A stretch of DNA of 64,000 nucleotides from Bradyrhizobium cosmicum (GTDB taxonomy: Bacteria > Pseudomonadota > Alphaproteobacteria > Rhizobiales > Xanthobacteraceae): NCBI RefSeq assembly GCF_007290395.2, contig NZ_CP041656.2, positions 4,960,001-5,024,000 on the forward strand, read 5' to 3'. Within the stretch, counting starts at the first letter, position 1. Each line of letters opens with the position of its first letter. Made by a program: the position numbers and the translations under genes. Shown in pieces: positions 24,829 through 33,633 of the stretch. The notes beneath the pieces were generated by a model, which was not told the origin of the DNA, made no database searches, and saw only the letters and a list, made by a program, of their open reading frames with translations.

Positions 24829-25770
24829 TTGCACTCTGTCTCCGATACCGAAGTCACGAATGCCCTGACGTTTCCGATCCTCATTGCGGCCCTGGAAGAG
24901 GCGCATCGCCGACCGAAGATGGAGGTTCTGGACGCCTTCCTCGGCGACGAGAAAGGGCAATACGTCATCCGCAGCGCCGTCGATCCCGGCCGGTACATGG
25001 CGAGCAAGATGTTCACCAGCTTTCCGGCCAATCTGGCGGAAGGAAAGATGCCGGCGGTGCAGGCCGTTTGCGTGCTGTTCGACGGCACCAACGGGCGGCC
25101 GCTGGCGGCGATGGACGGCACCGAGATCACGCATTGGCGCACCGCCGCCGACTCCGCGCTGGGCACGAAACTGCTCGCGCCACCCAATCCCGAAACGCTG
25201 CTTTGCGTCGGGGCCGGTGAGATGTCGGAATGGCTGATCCGGGGGCATCGAACGGTGCGACCGTCGCTGCAACGCGTGCTGATCTGGAACAGGAGCGCGG
25301 AACGGGCCGATGATCTCGCCAGGCGACTGGCCGCGGACGGCGTGAAGACGGAGACGATCACGGACCTCGATGCCGCGACGCGCGAAGCCAACGTCATCAC
25401 CGCCTGCACCCGCGCGCATCAACCGCTGATCAAGGGCCGCAATTTGCGGCCGGGCACGCATCTGGACCTTGTCGGCGGCTATACACCGCAAACCCGCGAG
25501 GCCGATGACGAGGCAGCGAGGATGTCGCGTGTCTTCGTGGACCGGCAAGAATCCGCCTTCCATGGCGTCGGCGACATCCTGCAGCCAATCGCGAGCGGCG
25601 CGATCAGTGAAAAGGATGTTCTCGGCGATCTCTACGATCTCGCCAGTGGCCGCGTGCAGGGGCGCGTGTCACCCTCCGACATCACGTTCTTCAAGAACGC
25701 AGGCGGCGGCCATCTCGACCTCATGACTTGCGAGGCCGTGTTCAAGCAGCTCGGCGCAAAGCTGGGGTAG
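24829..25770 (+). CDS. Ornithine cyclodeaminase / mu-crystallin family protein
   Basis: A 313-residue NAD(P)-dependent enzyme. It has the Rossmann stretch ETLLCVGAGEMSEWLIRGHR and the family features KMFTSFPANLAEGKMPAVQA and NLRPGTHLDLVGGYTPQTRE. Family members include ornithine cyclodeaminase (ornithine to proline plus ammonia), alanine dehydrogenase and ketimine reductases. Position near a basic amino acid decarboxylase is suggestive of ornithine metabolism but not proof. The start is TTG at 24829 after GAAGAGGA; no in-frame ATG lies close by. Confidence 0.86.
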   Translation: MHSVSDTEVTNALTFPILIAALEEAHRRPKMEVLDAFLGDEKGQYVIRSAVDPGRYMASKMFTSFPANLAEGKMPAVQAVCVLFDGTNGRPLAAMDGTEITHWRTAADSALGTKLLAPPNPETLLCVGAGEMSEWLIRGHRTVRPSLQRVLIWNRSAERADDLARRLAADGVKTETITDLDAATREANVITACTRAHQPLIKGRNLRPGTHLDLVGGYTPQTREADDEAARMSRVFVDRQESAFHGVGDILQPIASGAISEKDVLGDLYDLASGRVQGRVSPSDITFFKNAGGGHLDLMTCEAVFKQLGAKLG

Positions 25771-25789
25771 ACGCCCTACCCCGGCGTCG

Positions 25790-26239
25790 TCACGTGGTGA
25801 TGTCGAGGAGCGAATCCGTCGTTTCGGCGTAAGCCTGAATGACCTTCGCATTGGCAATGAAGCTGTACTTCGCGGTCGCCAGCTGAGCGAACTCGTTGGC
25901 AAGATCGACGTTCGGCGCGGCGACCAGGCCGTCCTGGTTTGCAAAGGGAGCGCTCGGGTCGGATTGCGCGGTATAGCTCGGCGAAACCGTCGACACGGTC
26001 GCGACCGTACCGCCCGGCGTCGAGCCGCTGGATTGGGAGACCTGATCGACCCGCAGCGGCACGTAGGCCGCAGGAAACGTCGGCGCGATGCCCGGACTGC
26101 CGGCAGCAGGCGACGGGCTCGACCCGCCTGTCGCAGGCAGCGGCCCGGTCGTGTTGGCGTTGGCGATGTTGCTCGCGGCCACGTTCACGCGCAGGCTCGC
26201 CGCAGAAAGTCCGGATGTCGCAATCGAGAATATGCTCAT
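25790..26239 (-). CDS. Orphan flagellar basal-body rod-like protein
   Basis: A 149-residue protein with the flagellar rod N-terminal motif IATSGLSAASLRVNVAASNI, then ANANTTG, and a C-terminal rod/hook helix, VDLANEFAQLATAKYSFIAN followed by AKVIQAYAET. The middle is Pro/Ser/Thr rich. It resembles FlgC-type and related short rod proteins. No other flagellar gene is in the window, so it is an orphan. The ATG at 26239 gives the canonical MSIFSIATSGL start. Confidence 0.8.
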   Translation of the reverse strand: MSIFSIATSGLSAASLRVNVAASNIANANTTGPLPATGGSSPSPAAGSPGIAPTFPAAYVPLRVDQVSQSSGSTPGGTVATVSTVSPSYTAQSDPSAPFANQDGLVAAPNVDLANEFAQLATAKYSFIANAKVIQAYAETTDSLLDITT

Positions 26240-26357
26240 GCCCCCTGATCTAGAGGACAAGTCATACGCGTTCCCTCACGCCATCAGTAAAATCGGCCGC
26301 ATTCTATTTGCACCCTCGTAACCACGGCCAGAGCGCAATCAGACCTCTCGCGCGCCG

Positions 26358-27407
26358 CTACCCCGGCGCCACGCCGAAGGCCTGCTTGAAGCGCTCGGCA
26401 TAGCGAGGCCAGACCTCGGGATTGATGATGCGCGGCGGGCGCTTGCCGTCGAGCGTGTCCAGCACCTGCTCGGCGGCGATGCGGCCCATGTTCTGGCGCG
26501 CCTCGATGGTGACACCGGCGGTGTGCGGGCTGGCCAGCACGTTGTCGAACTGGAGCAGCGGATGCTCCGGCGGCGGCGGCTCCTTGGACCAGACGTCGAT
26601 GCCGGCACCGGCAATGCGCTTGTCGCGCAACGCCTGGAGCAGCGCGTCCTCGTCGTGGATAAAGCCGCGCGCGGTGGTAATGAAATAGGCATGCGGCTGC
26701 ATCAGCGCGAACTCGCGCGTGCTGATCATATTGCGGCTCTTTTTGTCGAGCGGACAGGAGATCGAAACGAAATCGGCACGGCGCAAGAGCTCGTCGAGCT
26801 CGACCTTCTCGCCGCCCCGCTCGGCCATCACCTCGGCAGTGAGGTACGGATCGTAGGCCAGCACCTTCATGCCGAACAGACCCTTGCAGAGTGCCGCGAT
26901 CCGGCGGCCGACATTGCCGAGACCGATGATGCCGACGGTCTTGTGCTCGACCTCGTTGCCGACGAGCTCGTTGCGGTTGACGTTGGACTCCCTGCGGAGC
27001 TTGCGGTCGGACTGGATGATGCGCTTGGACAGTGTCAGCATCATCGCCAGCGCGTGTTCGGCAACCGAATGGGCGTTGCCGCCGGACTGGTTGACGACCA
27101 GAACGCCCGCATCGGTGCAGGCCTCGACGTCAACAGGATCAAAGCCGGCGCCGTTGCTCGACACGAGCAACAGGTTCGGCGTTCGCTTCAGGAAGCCGGC
27201 ATCGACATGGAAATGCGGCGCGAGCTCGTCGCGGGCGGCGCCGATCTGGTAGACATGGGCGGCGCTGATGATCGGCGCGTAGAAATCCTCGGGACTCTCG
27301 TTCTCGATGCGATCGAGCCGGACGTCGGGCCGCGCCTTCAGGATGTCGATATAGATCGGGTTGGCCAGGTATTTGACGTAGAAGACGCGCTTGCTGTTGA
27401 CGGACAT
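26358..27407 (-). CDS. D-isomer-specific 2-hydroxyacid dehydrogenase
   Basis: A 349-residue NAD-dependent dehydrogenase: nucleotide-binding motif VGIIGLGNVGRRIAALCKGL, then the catalytic arginine, glutamate and histidine regions (VSSNGAGFDPVDVEACTDAG; DVWSKEPPPPEHPLLQFDNV; ASPHTAGVTIEARQNMGRIA). It interconverts a 2-hydroxyacid and a 2-oxoacid. The family contains phosphoglycerate dehydrogenase and (S)-sulfolactate dehydrogenase SlcC. It is divergent, by 244 nt, from a split ThDP decarboxylase that could use its 2-oxoacid product. Confidence 0.88.
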   Translation of the reverse strand: MSVNSKRVFYVKYLANPIYIDILKARPDVRLDRIENESPEDFYAPIISAAHVYQIGAARDELAPHFHVDAGFLKRTPNLLLVSSNGAGFDPVDVEACTDAGVLVVNQSGGNAHSVAEHALAMMLTLSKRIIQSDRKLRRESNVNRNELVGNEVEHKTVGIIGLGNVGRRIAALCKGLFGMKVLAYDPYLTAEVMAERGGEKVELDELLRRADFVSISCPLDKKSRNMISTREFALMQPHAYFITTARGFIHDEDALLQALRDKRIAGAGIDVWSKEPPPPEHPLLQFDNVLASPHTAGVTIEARQNMGRIAAEQVLDTLDGKRPPRIINPEVWPRYAERFKQAFGVAPG

Positions 27408-27565
27408 CAGGACCCTTCCGGCTCTATCGAGGAGACCCGCAAGGTCAGCGCGATGCGCGCTCCGTCCATGCGTCCCTCCCGTTTTCTCGTTGTCGCCGCT
27501 TATGACATGGCGGGGCTGGCCACGGCAGGCCTTCTGGCGCAGATCACGGTGCCGGCCCGGACATG

Positions 27566-27590
27566 TTGACAATCCCGCTGCCCGCGTCAA
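27566..27590. promoter_or_regulatory. TTGAC-N15-GTCAA inverted repeat in a divergent promoter
   Basis: The arms TTGAC (27566-27570) and GTCAA (27586-27590) lie 61 nt before the decarboxylase alpha-subunit start. The half-sites are short and one could simply be a -35 box, so this is a weak operator candidate. Confidence 0.25.
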
Positions 27591-27651
27591 GTTCGGGAGA
27601 TCGCCGCGACGGCCAGAACGAAGAAGCATGCGCGGCTCAAGGGAGAGCGCA

Positions 27652-28218
27652 ATGGCGATTGCGGAGCAGCAGACCTCGCCCCAGGTGACGCAGGGGTCCA
27701 GCGACAAGAGCTGGCATGGCATCGTCCTGCAAACCCTGAAGCGAAACGAGATCAGCCTCATCCCTTACGTGCCCGACCGCGTGCTGACGCCGCTGATCCA
27801 GAACCTGCACGCTGACCCCTTCTTCACGACCTTTGCCACCGCCCGCGAGGAAGAGGCCGTCGGCATCGTCTCGGGCGCCTGGATGGGCGGACGGCGCGGC
27901 GCCGTGCTGATGCAGACCTCGGGCTTTGCAACGCTTGCCAACGTGCTGGCCTCGCTGGCAGTGCCCTACCAGATCCCGCTGATCATGTTCGTGTCCGAGC
28001 GCGGCACGCTCGGCGAGTTCAACTACGGCCAGTCGCTGGTCTGCCGCACCATGCGCCCGGTGCTGGACTCGCTGGCGCTGGAGCATCACACCATCACCCG
28101 GCTAGACGAGCTCGAATTCATCGCCGACCGCTCGATCAAGCAGGCCGTCACGACACAGGCGCCGGTGGCGCTGATCCTCAACCCGCTGCTCACCGGCGGC
28201 AAGACGTTCGACAAGTGA
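27652..28218 (+). CDS. ThDP-dependent decarboxylase, PYR-domain subunit (sulfopyruvate/phosphonopyruvate decarboxylase alpha type)
   Basis: A 188-residue protein carrying only the pyrimidine-binding (PYR) domain of ThDP enzymes. The catalytic glutamate lies in TAREEEAVGI, followed by GRRGAVLMQTSGFATLANVL. Splitting PYR and PP domains into two genes is typical of sulfopyruvate decarboxylase (ComD/ComE) and related phosphonopyruvate decarboxylases. It overlaps the PP-domain gene start. SD sequence GGGAG precedes the ATG at 27652. The substrate is a 2-oxoacid, which one is unknown. Confidence 0.85.
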   Translation: MAIAEQQTSPQVTQGSSDKSWHGIVLQTLKRNEISLIPYVPDRVLTPLIQNLHADPFFTTFATAREEEAVGIVSGAWMGGRRGAVLMQTSGFATLANVLASLAVPYQIPLIMFVSERGTLGEFNYGQSLVCRTMRPVLDSLALEHHTITRLDELEFIADRSIKQAVTTQAPVALILNPLLTGGKTFDK

Positions 28219-28823
28219 GCGCCGCCATGAACACGCGCAATACCAAGGTGATGAACCGTTTCGACGTGACCTCGCGCCTGATCACAAAACTCAAGCACGA
28301 GGAAGCCGTGATCGGCGGCATCGGCAACACCAATTTCGACCTTTGGGCCGCGGGTCACCGCCCGCAGAATTTCTACATGCTCGGCAGCATGGGCCTCGCC
28401 TTCCCGATCGCACTGGGCGTCGCACTCGCGCAGCCCGCCCGCCGCGTCTTCGCACTCGAGGGCGACGGCTCGCTTCTAATGCAGCTTGGTGCCCTCTCGA
28501 CGATCGCGACGTTGAAGCCGAAGAACCTCATCATGATCGTGATGGACAACGGCATCTACCAGATCACCGGCGCACAGCCGACGCCGGCCGCAAGTGTGGC
28601 CGACATCGTCGGCATCGCCACAGCTTCGGGGCTCGCCAACAGCGCCTGGGCCGCGGACGAGGAGGATTTCGAGCGACTGGTCGACACGGCGATGTCAGCT
28701 TCCGAGCCGAGCTTGATTGCCGTCCGCATCGACGACAAGCCGGGCGTCGGCACCACCCGGCGCGATCCCGTGCAGATCCGGGAACGCTTCATGCACGGCC
28801 TCGGTGTGCGCGAGCCACTTTAA
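28215..28823 (+). CDS. ThDP-dependent decarboxylase, PP-domain subunit (beta)
   Basis: A 202-residue protein with the ThDP pyrophosphate-binding domain: GDGSLLMQLGALSTIATLKP followed by MDNGIY gives the GDG...N metal/ThDP motif. The GTG at 28215 overlaps the alpha-subunit stop; an ATG at 28227 is the alternative start. The two chains should assemble into one decarboxylase active site. Context with a divergent 2-hydroxyacid dehydrogenase suggests the sequence 2-hydroxyacid to 2-oxoacid to aldehyde plus CO2. Confidence 0.86.
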   Translation: MSAAMNTRNTKVMNRFDVTSRLITKLKHEEAVIGGIGNTNFDLWAAGHRPQNFYMLGSMGLAFPIALGVALAQPARRVFALEGDGSLLMQLGALSTIATLKPKNLIMIVMDNGIYQITGAQPTPAASVADIVGIATASGLANSAWAADEEDFERLVDTAMSASEPSLIAVRIDDKPGVGTTRRDPVQIRERFMHGLGVREPL

Positions 28824-28900
28824 CGTTTCGTCATTAACTACACGACGATCTGATCCCGGCCGCGTAGCCGGCTGTTGCAAATCCGTGCTATCCGGACCGG

Positions 28901-29278
28901 ATGTCCATTTTTGTTCGCTGTTTTGCCTGGCTGCTGGCAGCCGCCGTCACTTTCGCGACCCTCGGCCCGCCCGGCCTGCGGCCCCATTCCGACCTCGGCC
29001 AGGATGGCGAGCATGCACTGGCCTTCGTCCTGGTAGGGTTGGCCTTCGGCCTCGCCTACCGGAATCGCCGCTGGGTCGTCGCCGCCGTCGCGGTGGTCCT
29101 GATCGGCGTGCTCGAACTGATGCAATTCTGGGCGCCCGGACGCCACGCGCGCCTGGAAGATTTTCTCGTCGATGCAGCTACGGCCTGCGCGGGCTTTGTG
29201 CTCGCGGCCGCCGCTGATTGGGCCATGGCGCGCCTTCGTGCCAGTTCTGCGGTCACAAGCGAAGGCCCCGCGGAGTGA
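28901..29278 (+). CDS. VanZ-family membrane protein
   Basis: A 125-residue protein with three to four hydrophobic segments and the VanZ-like features HALAFVLVGLAFGLAYRNRR and GVLELMQFWAPGRHARLEDF, then LVDAATACAGF. Function in Gram-negatives is unclear. It is a single gene; its stop codon lies inside a bidirectional terminator-like hairpin. Confidence 0.8.
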   Translation: MSIFVRCFAWLLAAAVTFATLGPPGLRPHSDLGQDGEHALAFVLVGLAFGLAYRNRRWVVAAVAVVLIGVLELMQFWAPGRHARLEDFLVDAATACAGFVLAAAADWAMARLRASSAVTSEGPAE

Positions 29279-29293
29279 CGCTCCGCAGGGCCT
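29263..29293. terminator. Bidirectional terminator-like hairpin
   Basis: The stem AGGCCC-c-GCGGAG pairs with CTCCGC-a-GGGCCT around TGACG. It includes the VanZ stop codon and sits between convergent genes. U-tracts are weak on both sides. Confidence 0.5.
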
Positions 29294-29323
29294 GTCTTCT
29301 CTAAACGCCTGTGCTCTGGCCGG

Positions 29324-29707
29324 TCAATCGATGATCTTGACGACCCGGCGCGTGCGCGGCTCGACGATCACACGACGATCGTTCACGACCGCATAGCGGT
29401 ACTCGGTGTAGTTCGGCACGGGACGCAACACCACAGTCGGGGGCAAAGGCTCGCCGACCACGACGCGCTCCTCGACCACGACAGAGTCGGAGCGCGGGAT
29501 ACCACCCAGGATCGCGTTCGGGATTTCCAGGCCAGCGCCGACGGCCGCACCCACGGTGCCGCCGACCATCGCCCCGACCGGACCGCCGATGTCGCCACCC
29601 GCGCGTGCGCCGTTCCGGGCGCCCTGTTCGGTCGTCGACTGGGCAAAGGCCGCGCTCGATGCCAGCAGCGATACGGCAGCCAACGAAATTGCAAGACGGG
29701 TCTTCAT
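29324..29707 (-). CDS. DUF1236-type exported protein
   Basis: A 127-residue protein with a clear signal peptide (MKTRLAISLAAVSLLASSAA, cleaved near FAQ). A glycine-rich segment, ARAGGDIGGPVGAMVGGTVG, follows, then a C-terminal PNYTEYRYAVVNDRRVIVEP stretch typical of DUF1236 periplasmic proteins in rhizobia. The function is unknown. It is transcribed on its own. Confidence 0.82.
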   Translation of the reverse strand: MKTRLAISLAAVSLLASSAAFAQSTTEQGARNGARAGGDIGGPVGAMVGGTVGAAVGAGLEIPNAILGGIPRSDSVVVEERVVVGEPLPPTVVLRPVPNYTEYRYAVVNDRRVIVEPRTRRVVKIID

Positions 29708-29820
29708 GTCCACACTCTCCAGTGTTTGTTGATGCGCCTTCAACCGCGGCGCCGGACCATTGTTCCGGTTCCATCGCCACGAAAAATGCATCGTTGCTGA
29801 GAGTGTTACCGCGTAACAGT

Positions 29821-30708
29821 TCAGGCGACGGCAACCTCGTGACCCGCCATCAGTTCCAGCGCCCGTACCATCGCGGAGTGATCCCAGCCCTTACCGCCAT
29901 GGGCTGTGCAGGACGAGAACAATTGCTGCGCCACCGCCGTGCTCGGCAACGACAAGCCGAGCGCGCGAGCGCCTTCGAGCGCGAGGTTGAGATCCTTCTG
30001 GTGCAGCTCGATGCGGAAGCCGGGCTCGAAATTGCGCTTCACCATGCGCTCGCCATGCACCTCGAGGATGCGAGAGGACGCAAACCCTCCCATTAGCGCC
30101 TTGCGCACCAGCGCGGGGTCGGCCCCGGCTTTGGATGCAAACAACAGCGCTTCGCCGACCGCCTCGATCGTCAGCGCGACGATGATCTGGTTGGCGACCT
30201 TCGTGGTCTGGCCGTCACCATTGGCACCGACGCGGGTGACGTTCTTGCCCATTCTGTCGAAGATCGGCTTCATGGTGTCGAAAGCCCGCTCCGGCCCGCC
30301 GACCATGATGGTGAGGCTTGCAGCCTTGGCGCCGACCTCTCCGCCGGACACCGGCGCGTCGAGATAGTCGGCCCCGAGCGCCTCGATCTTCCCGGCGAAC
30401 TCCTTGGTCGCCAGCGGCGATATCGAACTCATATCGACGACGATCTTGCCCTTGGAAACGCCGCTTGCGACCCCGTCCTTGCCGAACAGCACCGCCTCCA
30501 CATGTGGCGTATCCGGTACCATGATGATGACGGCATCCACCTCCTCCGCGACCTCCCTAGCCGACTTGCAGGGGACACCGCCGGCTGCGATCAGCTCGGG
30601 GGCAACAGCTGCGACGTCATACAGGAGAACGCGATGGCCCGCGGCCAGGAGATGGCCGGCCATCGGCCGTCCCATGGTGCCAAGTCCGATGAAGCCGACG
30701 TCGATCAT
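29821..30708 (-). CDS. glxR: 2-hydroxy-3-oxopropionate (tartronate semialdehyde) reductase
   Basis: A 295-residue beta-hydroxyacid dehydrogenase: N-terminal FIGLGTMGRPMAGHLLAAGH, substrate motif DAPVSGGEVGAKAASLTIMV, and the catalytic lysine in GANGDGQTTKVANQIIVA. It reduces tartronate semialdehyde to D-glycerate. It is the third gene after gcl and hyi on the same strand, so the glyoxylate carboligase pathway is complete here except for glycerate kinase. A repeat-filled gap of 185 nt separates it from hyi. Confidence 0.9.
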   Translation of the reverse strand: MIDVGFIGLGTMGRPMAGHLLAAGHRVLLYDVAAVAPELIAAGGVPCKSAREVAEEVDAVIIMVPDTPHVEAVLFGKDGVASGVSKGKIVVDMSSISPLATKEFAGKIEALGADYLDAPVSGGEVGAKAASLTIMVGGPERAFDTMKPIFDRMGKNVTRVGANGDGQTTKVANQIIVALTIEAVGEALLFASKAGADPALVRKALMGGFASSRILEVHGERMVKRNFEPGFRIELHQKDLNLALEGARALGLSLPSTAVAQQLFSSCTAHGGKGWDHSAMVRALELMAGHEVAVA

Positions 30709-30743
30709 GGGTTTAGCTTTCTCTCAGTTGAATAGACGAAATC

Positions 30744-30883
30744 GGTGCACCTCTCCCGCTTGCGGAGAGGTCGGCGCAACACGCCGGGTGAGGATTCTAT
30801 CCACTGGGGGATTTTCTCGCTGTCCCATCGCGGAGACACCCTCTCCCCAACCCTCTCCCGCAAGGAGAAGAGGTAGTGCACCG
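30744..30883. repeat. Intergenic repeat with nested inverted repeats
   Basis: The outer arms CGGTGCACCTCT and AGAGGTAGTGCACCG bracket inner hairpins, for example CTCTCC-CGCTTGC-GGAGAG. The element fills the hyi-glxR gap. It is of the CTCTCCC...GGGAGAG family also seen at 40289-40318. Confidence 0.6.
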
Positions 30884-30893
30884 ACGCTGTATC

Positions 30894-31679
30894 TCACGTC
30901 TCGAAAGTCTGCGCCGCGTGCCAGGACAGGCCTTCCAGCGTCGCGGTGCGCGGCTTGTATTCGCAGCCGACCCAGCCGCGATAACCGATCGCGTCGAGGT
31001 GACGGAACAGAAAGGGATAGTTGATCTCGCCGGTGCCAGGCTCGTTGCGCCCGGGATTGTCGGCAAGCTGGATGTGCGCAATCTGCGGCAGATATTCCTG
31101 CATGGTACGGGCGAGATCGCCCTCCATGATCTGCATGTGATAGATGTCGTACTGGATAAACAGATTGTTCGATCGCACCTCGGAGATCAGCTGCACGGCC
31201 TGCTCGGTACCGCTCAGGTAGAAGCCGGGAATGTCGAGCGTGTTGATCGGCTCGACCAAGAGCCTGATGTTTTCGCGCGCCAGCGTCGAGGCCGCAAAGC
31301 GCAAATTGCCAACCAGCGTCTCCTGTAGCTCGCGCGGATCGGCATCGACAGGCGCGATGCCGACGAGGCAATTGAGCTGCTCGCATTCGAGCGCCTTGGC
31401 GTAATCGATGGCGAGGAACACGCCATCGCGGAATTCGGGGGCGCGATCCGGGAGGATCGCAATGCCGCGCTCGCCCTTGGCCCAATTGCCGGCGGGCAGA
31501 TTGTGCAGGACCTGCGTCAGCCCGTGGGATTTGAGCTGCTCGCGCAGCTGCGCCTTGTCGAAATCATAGGGAAAGAGATACTCGACCCCGGCAAAGCCCG
31601 CCGCTTTCGCCGCGGCAAAGCGGTCGATGAACGGCATCTCGTTGAAGAGCATGGTGAGGTTGGCGGCGAATTTCGGCAT
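30894..31679 (-). CDS. hyi: Hydroxypyruvate isomerase
   Basis: A 261-residue TIM-barrel enzyme of the xylose-isomerase-like family: MPKFAANLTMLFNEMPFIDR, then AAKAAGFAGVEYLFPYDFDK, and EPINTLDIPGFYLSGTEQAV with the metal-binding glutamate. It interconverts hydroxypyruvate and tartronate semialdehyde. Its start is 11 nt after the gcl stop; with gcl and glxR it forms the glyoxylate to glycerate route. Confidence 0.9.
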   Translation of the reverse strand: MPKFAANLTMLFNEMPFIDRFAAAKAAGFAGVEYLFPYDFDKAQLREQLKSHGLTQVLHNLPAGNWAKGERGIAILPDRAPEFRDGVFLAIDYAKALECEQLNCLVGIAPVDADPRELQETLVGNLRFAASTLARENIRLLVEPINTLDIPGFYLSGTEQAVQLISEVRSNNLFIQYDIYHMQIMEGDLARTMQEYLPQIAHIQLADNPGRNEPGTGEINYPFLFRHLDAIGYRGWVGCEYKPRTATLEGLSWHAAQTFET

Positions 31680-31690
31680 GATGCTGTCCC

Positions 31691-33481
31691 CTATTCCGCC
31701 GGCTGAAGCACGCCGGGCCTGATGGTCCCGACCTCGTCGAGAGCCAGGTCCAGCACCTCCTCGAACTCGACGATGTTGTCGATCTCCGTGCCCATCGCGA
31801 TGTTGGTGACACGCTCGAGGATGAACTCGACCACCACGGGCACACGGTGCTTGGCCATCAATTCGCGCGCGGTCGCGAACGCGGCCTGGGAGTCTTTGGG
31901 GTCGGTGACGCGGATCGCCTTGCATCCGAGGCCTTCGGCGACCGCTACGTGGTCGACGCCGTAGCCACCCAGCTCGGGCGCATTGATGTTCTCGAAGGAA
32001 AGCTGGACGTGATAGTCCATGTCAAAACCGCGCTGGGCCTGGCGGATCAGGCCGAGATAGGAATTGTTCACGACGACGTGGATGTAGGGCAGATTGAACT
32101 GCGCCCCAACCGCCAGCTCCTCGATCAAAAACTGGAAGTCGTAATCGCCGGACAGCGCGACGAGCTCACGCTCAGGACACGCCGCGCGCACGCCGAGCGC
32201 CGCGGGCAGCGTCCAGCCCAGCGGACCTGCCTGCCCGGCATTGATCCAGTTGCGCGGCTTGTAGACGCCGAGGAATTGCGCGCCGGCAATCTGCGACAGG
32301 CCGATCACGGTGACATAGGTGGTGTCGCGGCCGAACGCCTTGTTCATCTCCTCGTAGACACGCTGCGGCTTGATCGGAACGTTATCGAAATGGCTCTTGC
32401 GCAGCATCGTCTTCTTGCGATCGCGGCAGGACGCGGGCCACGCCTGGCGCTCGCGGAGCCTGCCCGACCGGCGCCACTCCCTGGCGACGGTGACGAACAG
32501 TTCGAGCGCAGCCTTCGCGTCCGAGACGATGCCGAGGTCGGGATTGAACACGCGGCCGATCTGGGTCGGCTCGATATCGACATGTACGAAGGTACGGCCC
32601 TTGGTGTAAGTCTCGACCGAGCCGGTGTGCCGGTTGGCCCAGCGATTGCCGATGCCGAGCACGAAATCGGATTCGAGCATGGTGGCGTTGCCGTAGCGGT
32701 GACTGGTCTGAAGACCCACCATGCCTGCCATCAGCACGTGATCGTCGGGGATCGCGCCCCACCCCATCAGCGTCGGCACCACCGGGACGTTGGCGATCTC
32801 GGCGAATTCCACCAGCAGATCGGAAGCATCCGCGTTGATGACGCCGCCGCCCGCCACGATCAGCGGCCGCTCGGCCGCATTCAGCATCTCGAGCGCCTTC
32901 TCGACCTGTTTGCGCGTCGCGGCCGGCTTGTAGACCGGCAGCGGCTCATAGGTCTCGTCGTCGAACTCGATCTCGGCGAGCTGCACGTCGAGCGGCAGGT
33001 CGATCAGCACCGGCCCCGGCCGGCTCGAACGCATGACGTGAAAGGCTTGGCTGAACACCCGCGGCACCAGCGCGGGCTCACGCACGGTCACCGCCCACTT
33101 CGTCACGGGCTTTGCGATCGATTCGATGTCGACGGCCTGAAAATCTTCCTTGTAGAGCCGCGCCCGCGGCGCCTGCCCGGTGATGCAGAGGATCGGAATG
33201 GAGTCTGCAATCGCCGAATAGAGCCCTGTGATCATATCTGTGCCGGCTGGTCCCGAAGTGCCGATGCAGACGCCGATATTGCCCGCTTTCGCCCGCGTAT
33301 AGCCCTCGGCCATGTGCGAGGCGCCCTCGACATGGCGCGCCAGGATGTGGCGAATCGAGCCGCGCTTCTTCAGCGCCGAGTAAAGCGGATTGATCGCGGC
33401 CCCGGGAACACCGAAGGCCGTCGAGATGCCCTCCTTCTCCAGGATTCGGACGGCCGCATCGATAGCTCGCATCTTCGCCAT
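31691..33481 (-). CDS. gcl: Glyoxylate carboligase
   Basis: A 596-residue ThDP enzyme starting [20 protein letters not shown], close to the usual length of about 593 residues. In the PYR domain the usual catalytic glutamate is replaced, as in known Gcl, by valine-type sequence ([20 protein letters not shown]). The PP-domain motif is [20 protein letters not shown], then [12 protein letters not shown]. It condenses two glyoxylates to tartronate semialdehyde and CO2. An in-frame extension to 33544 is unlikely. It follows a large inverted repeat. Confidence 0.92.
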   Translation of the reverse strand: MAKMRAIDAAVRILEKEGISTAFGVPGAAINPLYSALKKRGSIRHILARHVEGASHMAEGYTRAKAGNIGVCIGTSGPAGTDMITGLYSAIADSIPILCITGQAPRARLYKEDFQAVDIESIAKPVTKWAVTVREPALVPRVFSQAFHVMRSSRPGPVLIDLPLDVQLAEIEFDDETYEPLPVYKPAATRKQVEKALEMLNAAERPLIVAGGGVINADASDLLVEFAEIANVPVVPTLMGWGAIPDDHVLMAGMVGLQTSHRYGNATMLESDFVLGIGNRWANRHTGSVETYTKGRTFVHVDIEPTQIGRVFNPDLGIVSDAKAALELFVTVAREWRRSGRLRERQAWPASCRDRKKTMLRKSHFDNVPIKPQRVYEEMNKAFGRDTTYVTVIGLSQIAGAQFLGVYKPRNWINAGQAGPLGWTLPAALGVRAACPERELVALSGDYDFQFLIEELAVGAQFNLPYIHVVVNNSYLGLIRQAQRGFDMDYHVQLSFENINAPELGGYGVDHVAVAEGLGCKAIRVTDPKDSQAAFATARELMAKHRVPVVVEFILERVTNIAMGTEIDNIVEFEEVLDLALDEVGTIRPGVLQPAE

Positions 33482-33558
33482 ATCGGACCTCGCTCGGGTT
33501 GCGTCAGCGAGCGAGATCATCAGGCGTGCGAGATGCGATCTCAACGAGAACGATTTTA

Positions 33559-33586
33559 TTTTCCACGATGCGGCAGCCGTGGAAAA
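33559..33586. promoter_or_regulatory. Inverted repeat upstream of gcl
   Basis: TTTTCCACG (33559-33567) and CGTGGAAAA (33578-33586) are perfect arms with a 10-nt spacer. The outer bases CGATTTT and AATCG extend the symmetry with a 4-nt insertion on one side. It lies 78 nt before the gcl ATG and is a good operator candidate. Confidence 0.5.
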
Positions 33587-33633
33587 ATCGTGGGCGTCTC
33601 AGGCGGTTAGATCGAGAAGGACGTGAAAGCCGC

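Noticed and set aside
27652..28823. A complete sulfolactate degradation pathway with Xsc
   Set aside because: No sulfoacetaldehyde acetyltransferase or sulfonate transporter lies next to these genes; the other ThDP enzymes in the window are Gcl and Oxc.
31847..33610. A 587-codon plus-strand open frame opposite gcl
   Set aside because: It is the antisense shadow of gcl, whose protein matches a known enzyme throughout. The shadow product is rich in Arg, Asp, Val and His with no domain, as expected from GC-rich antisense frames.
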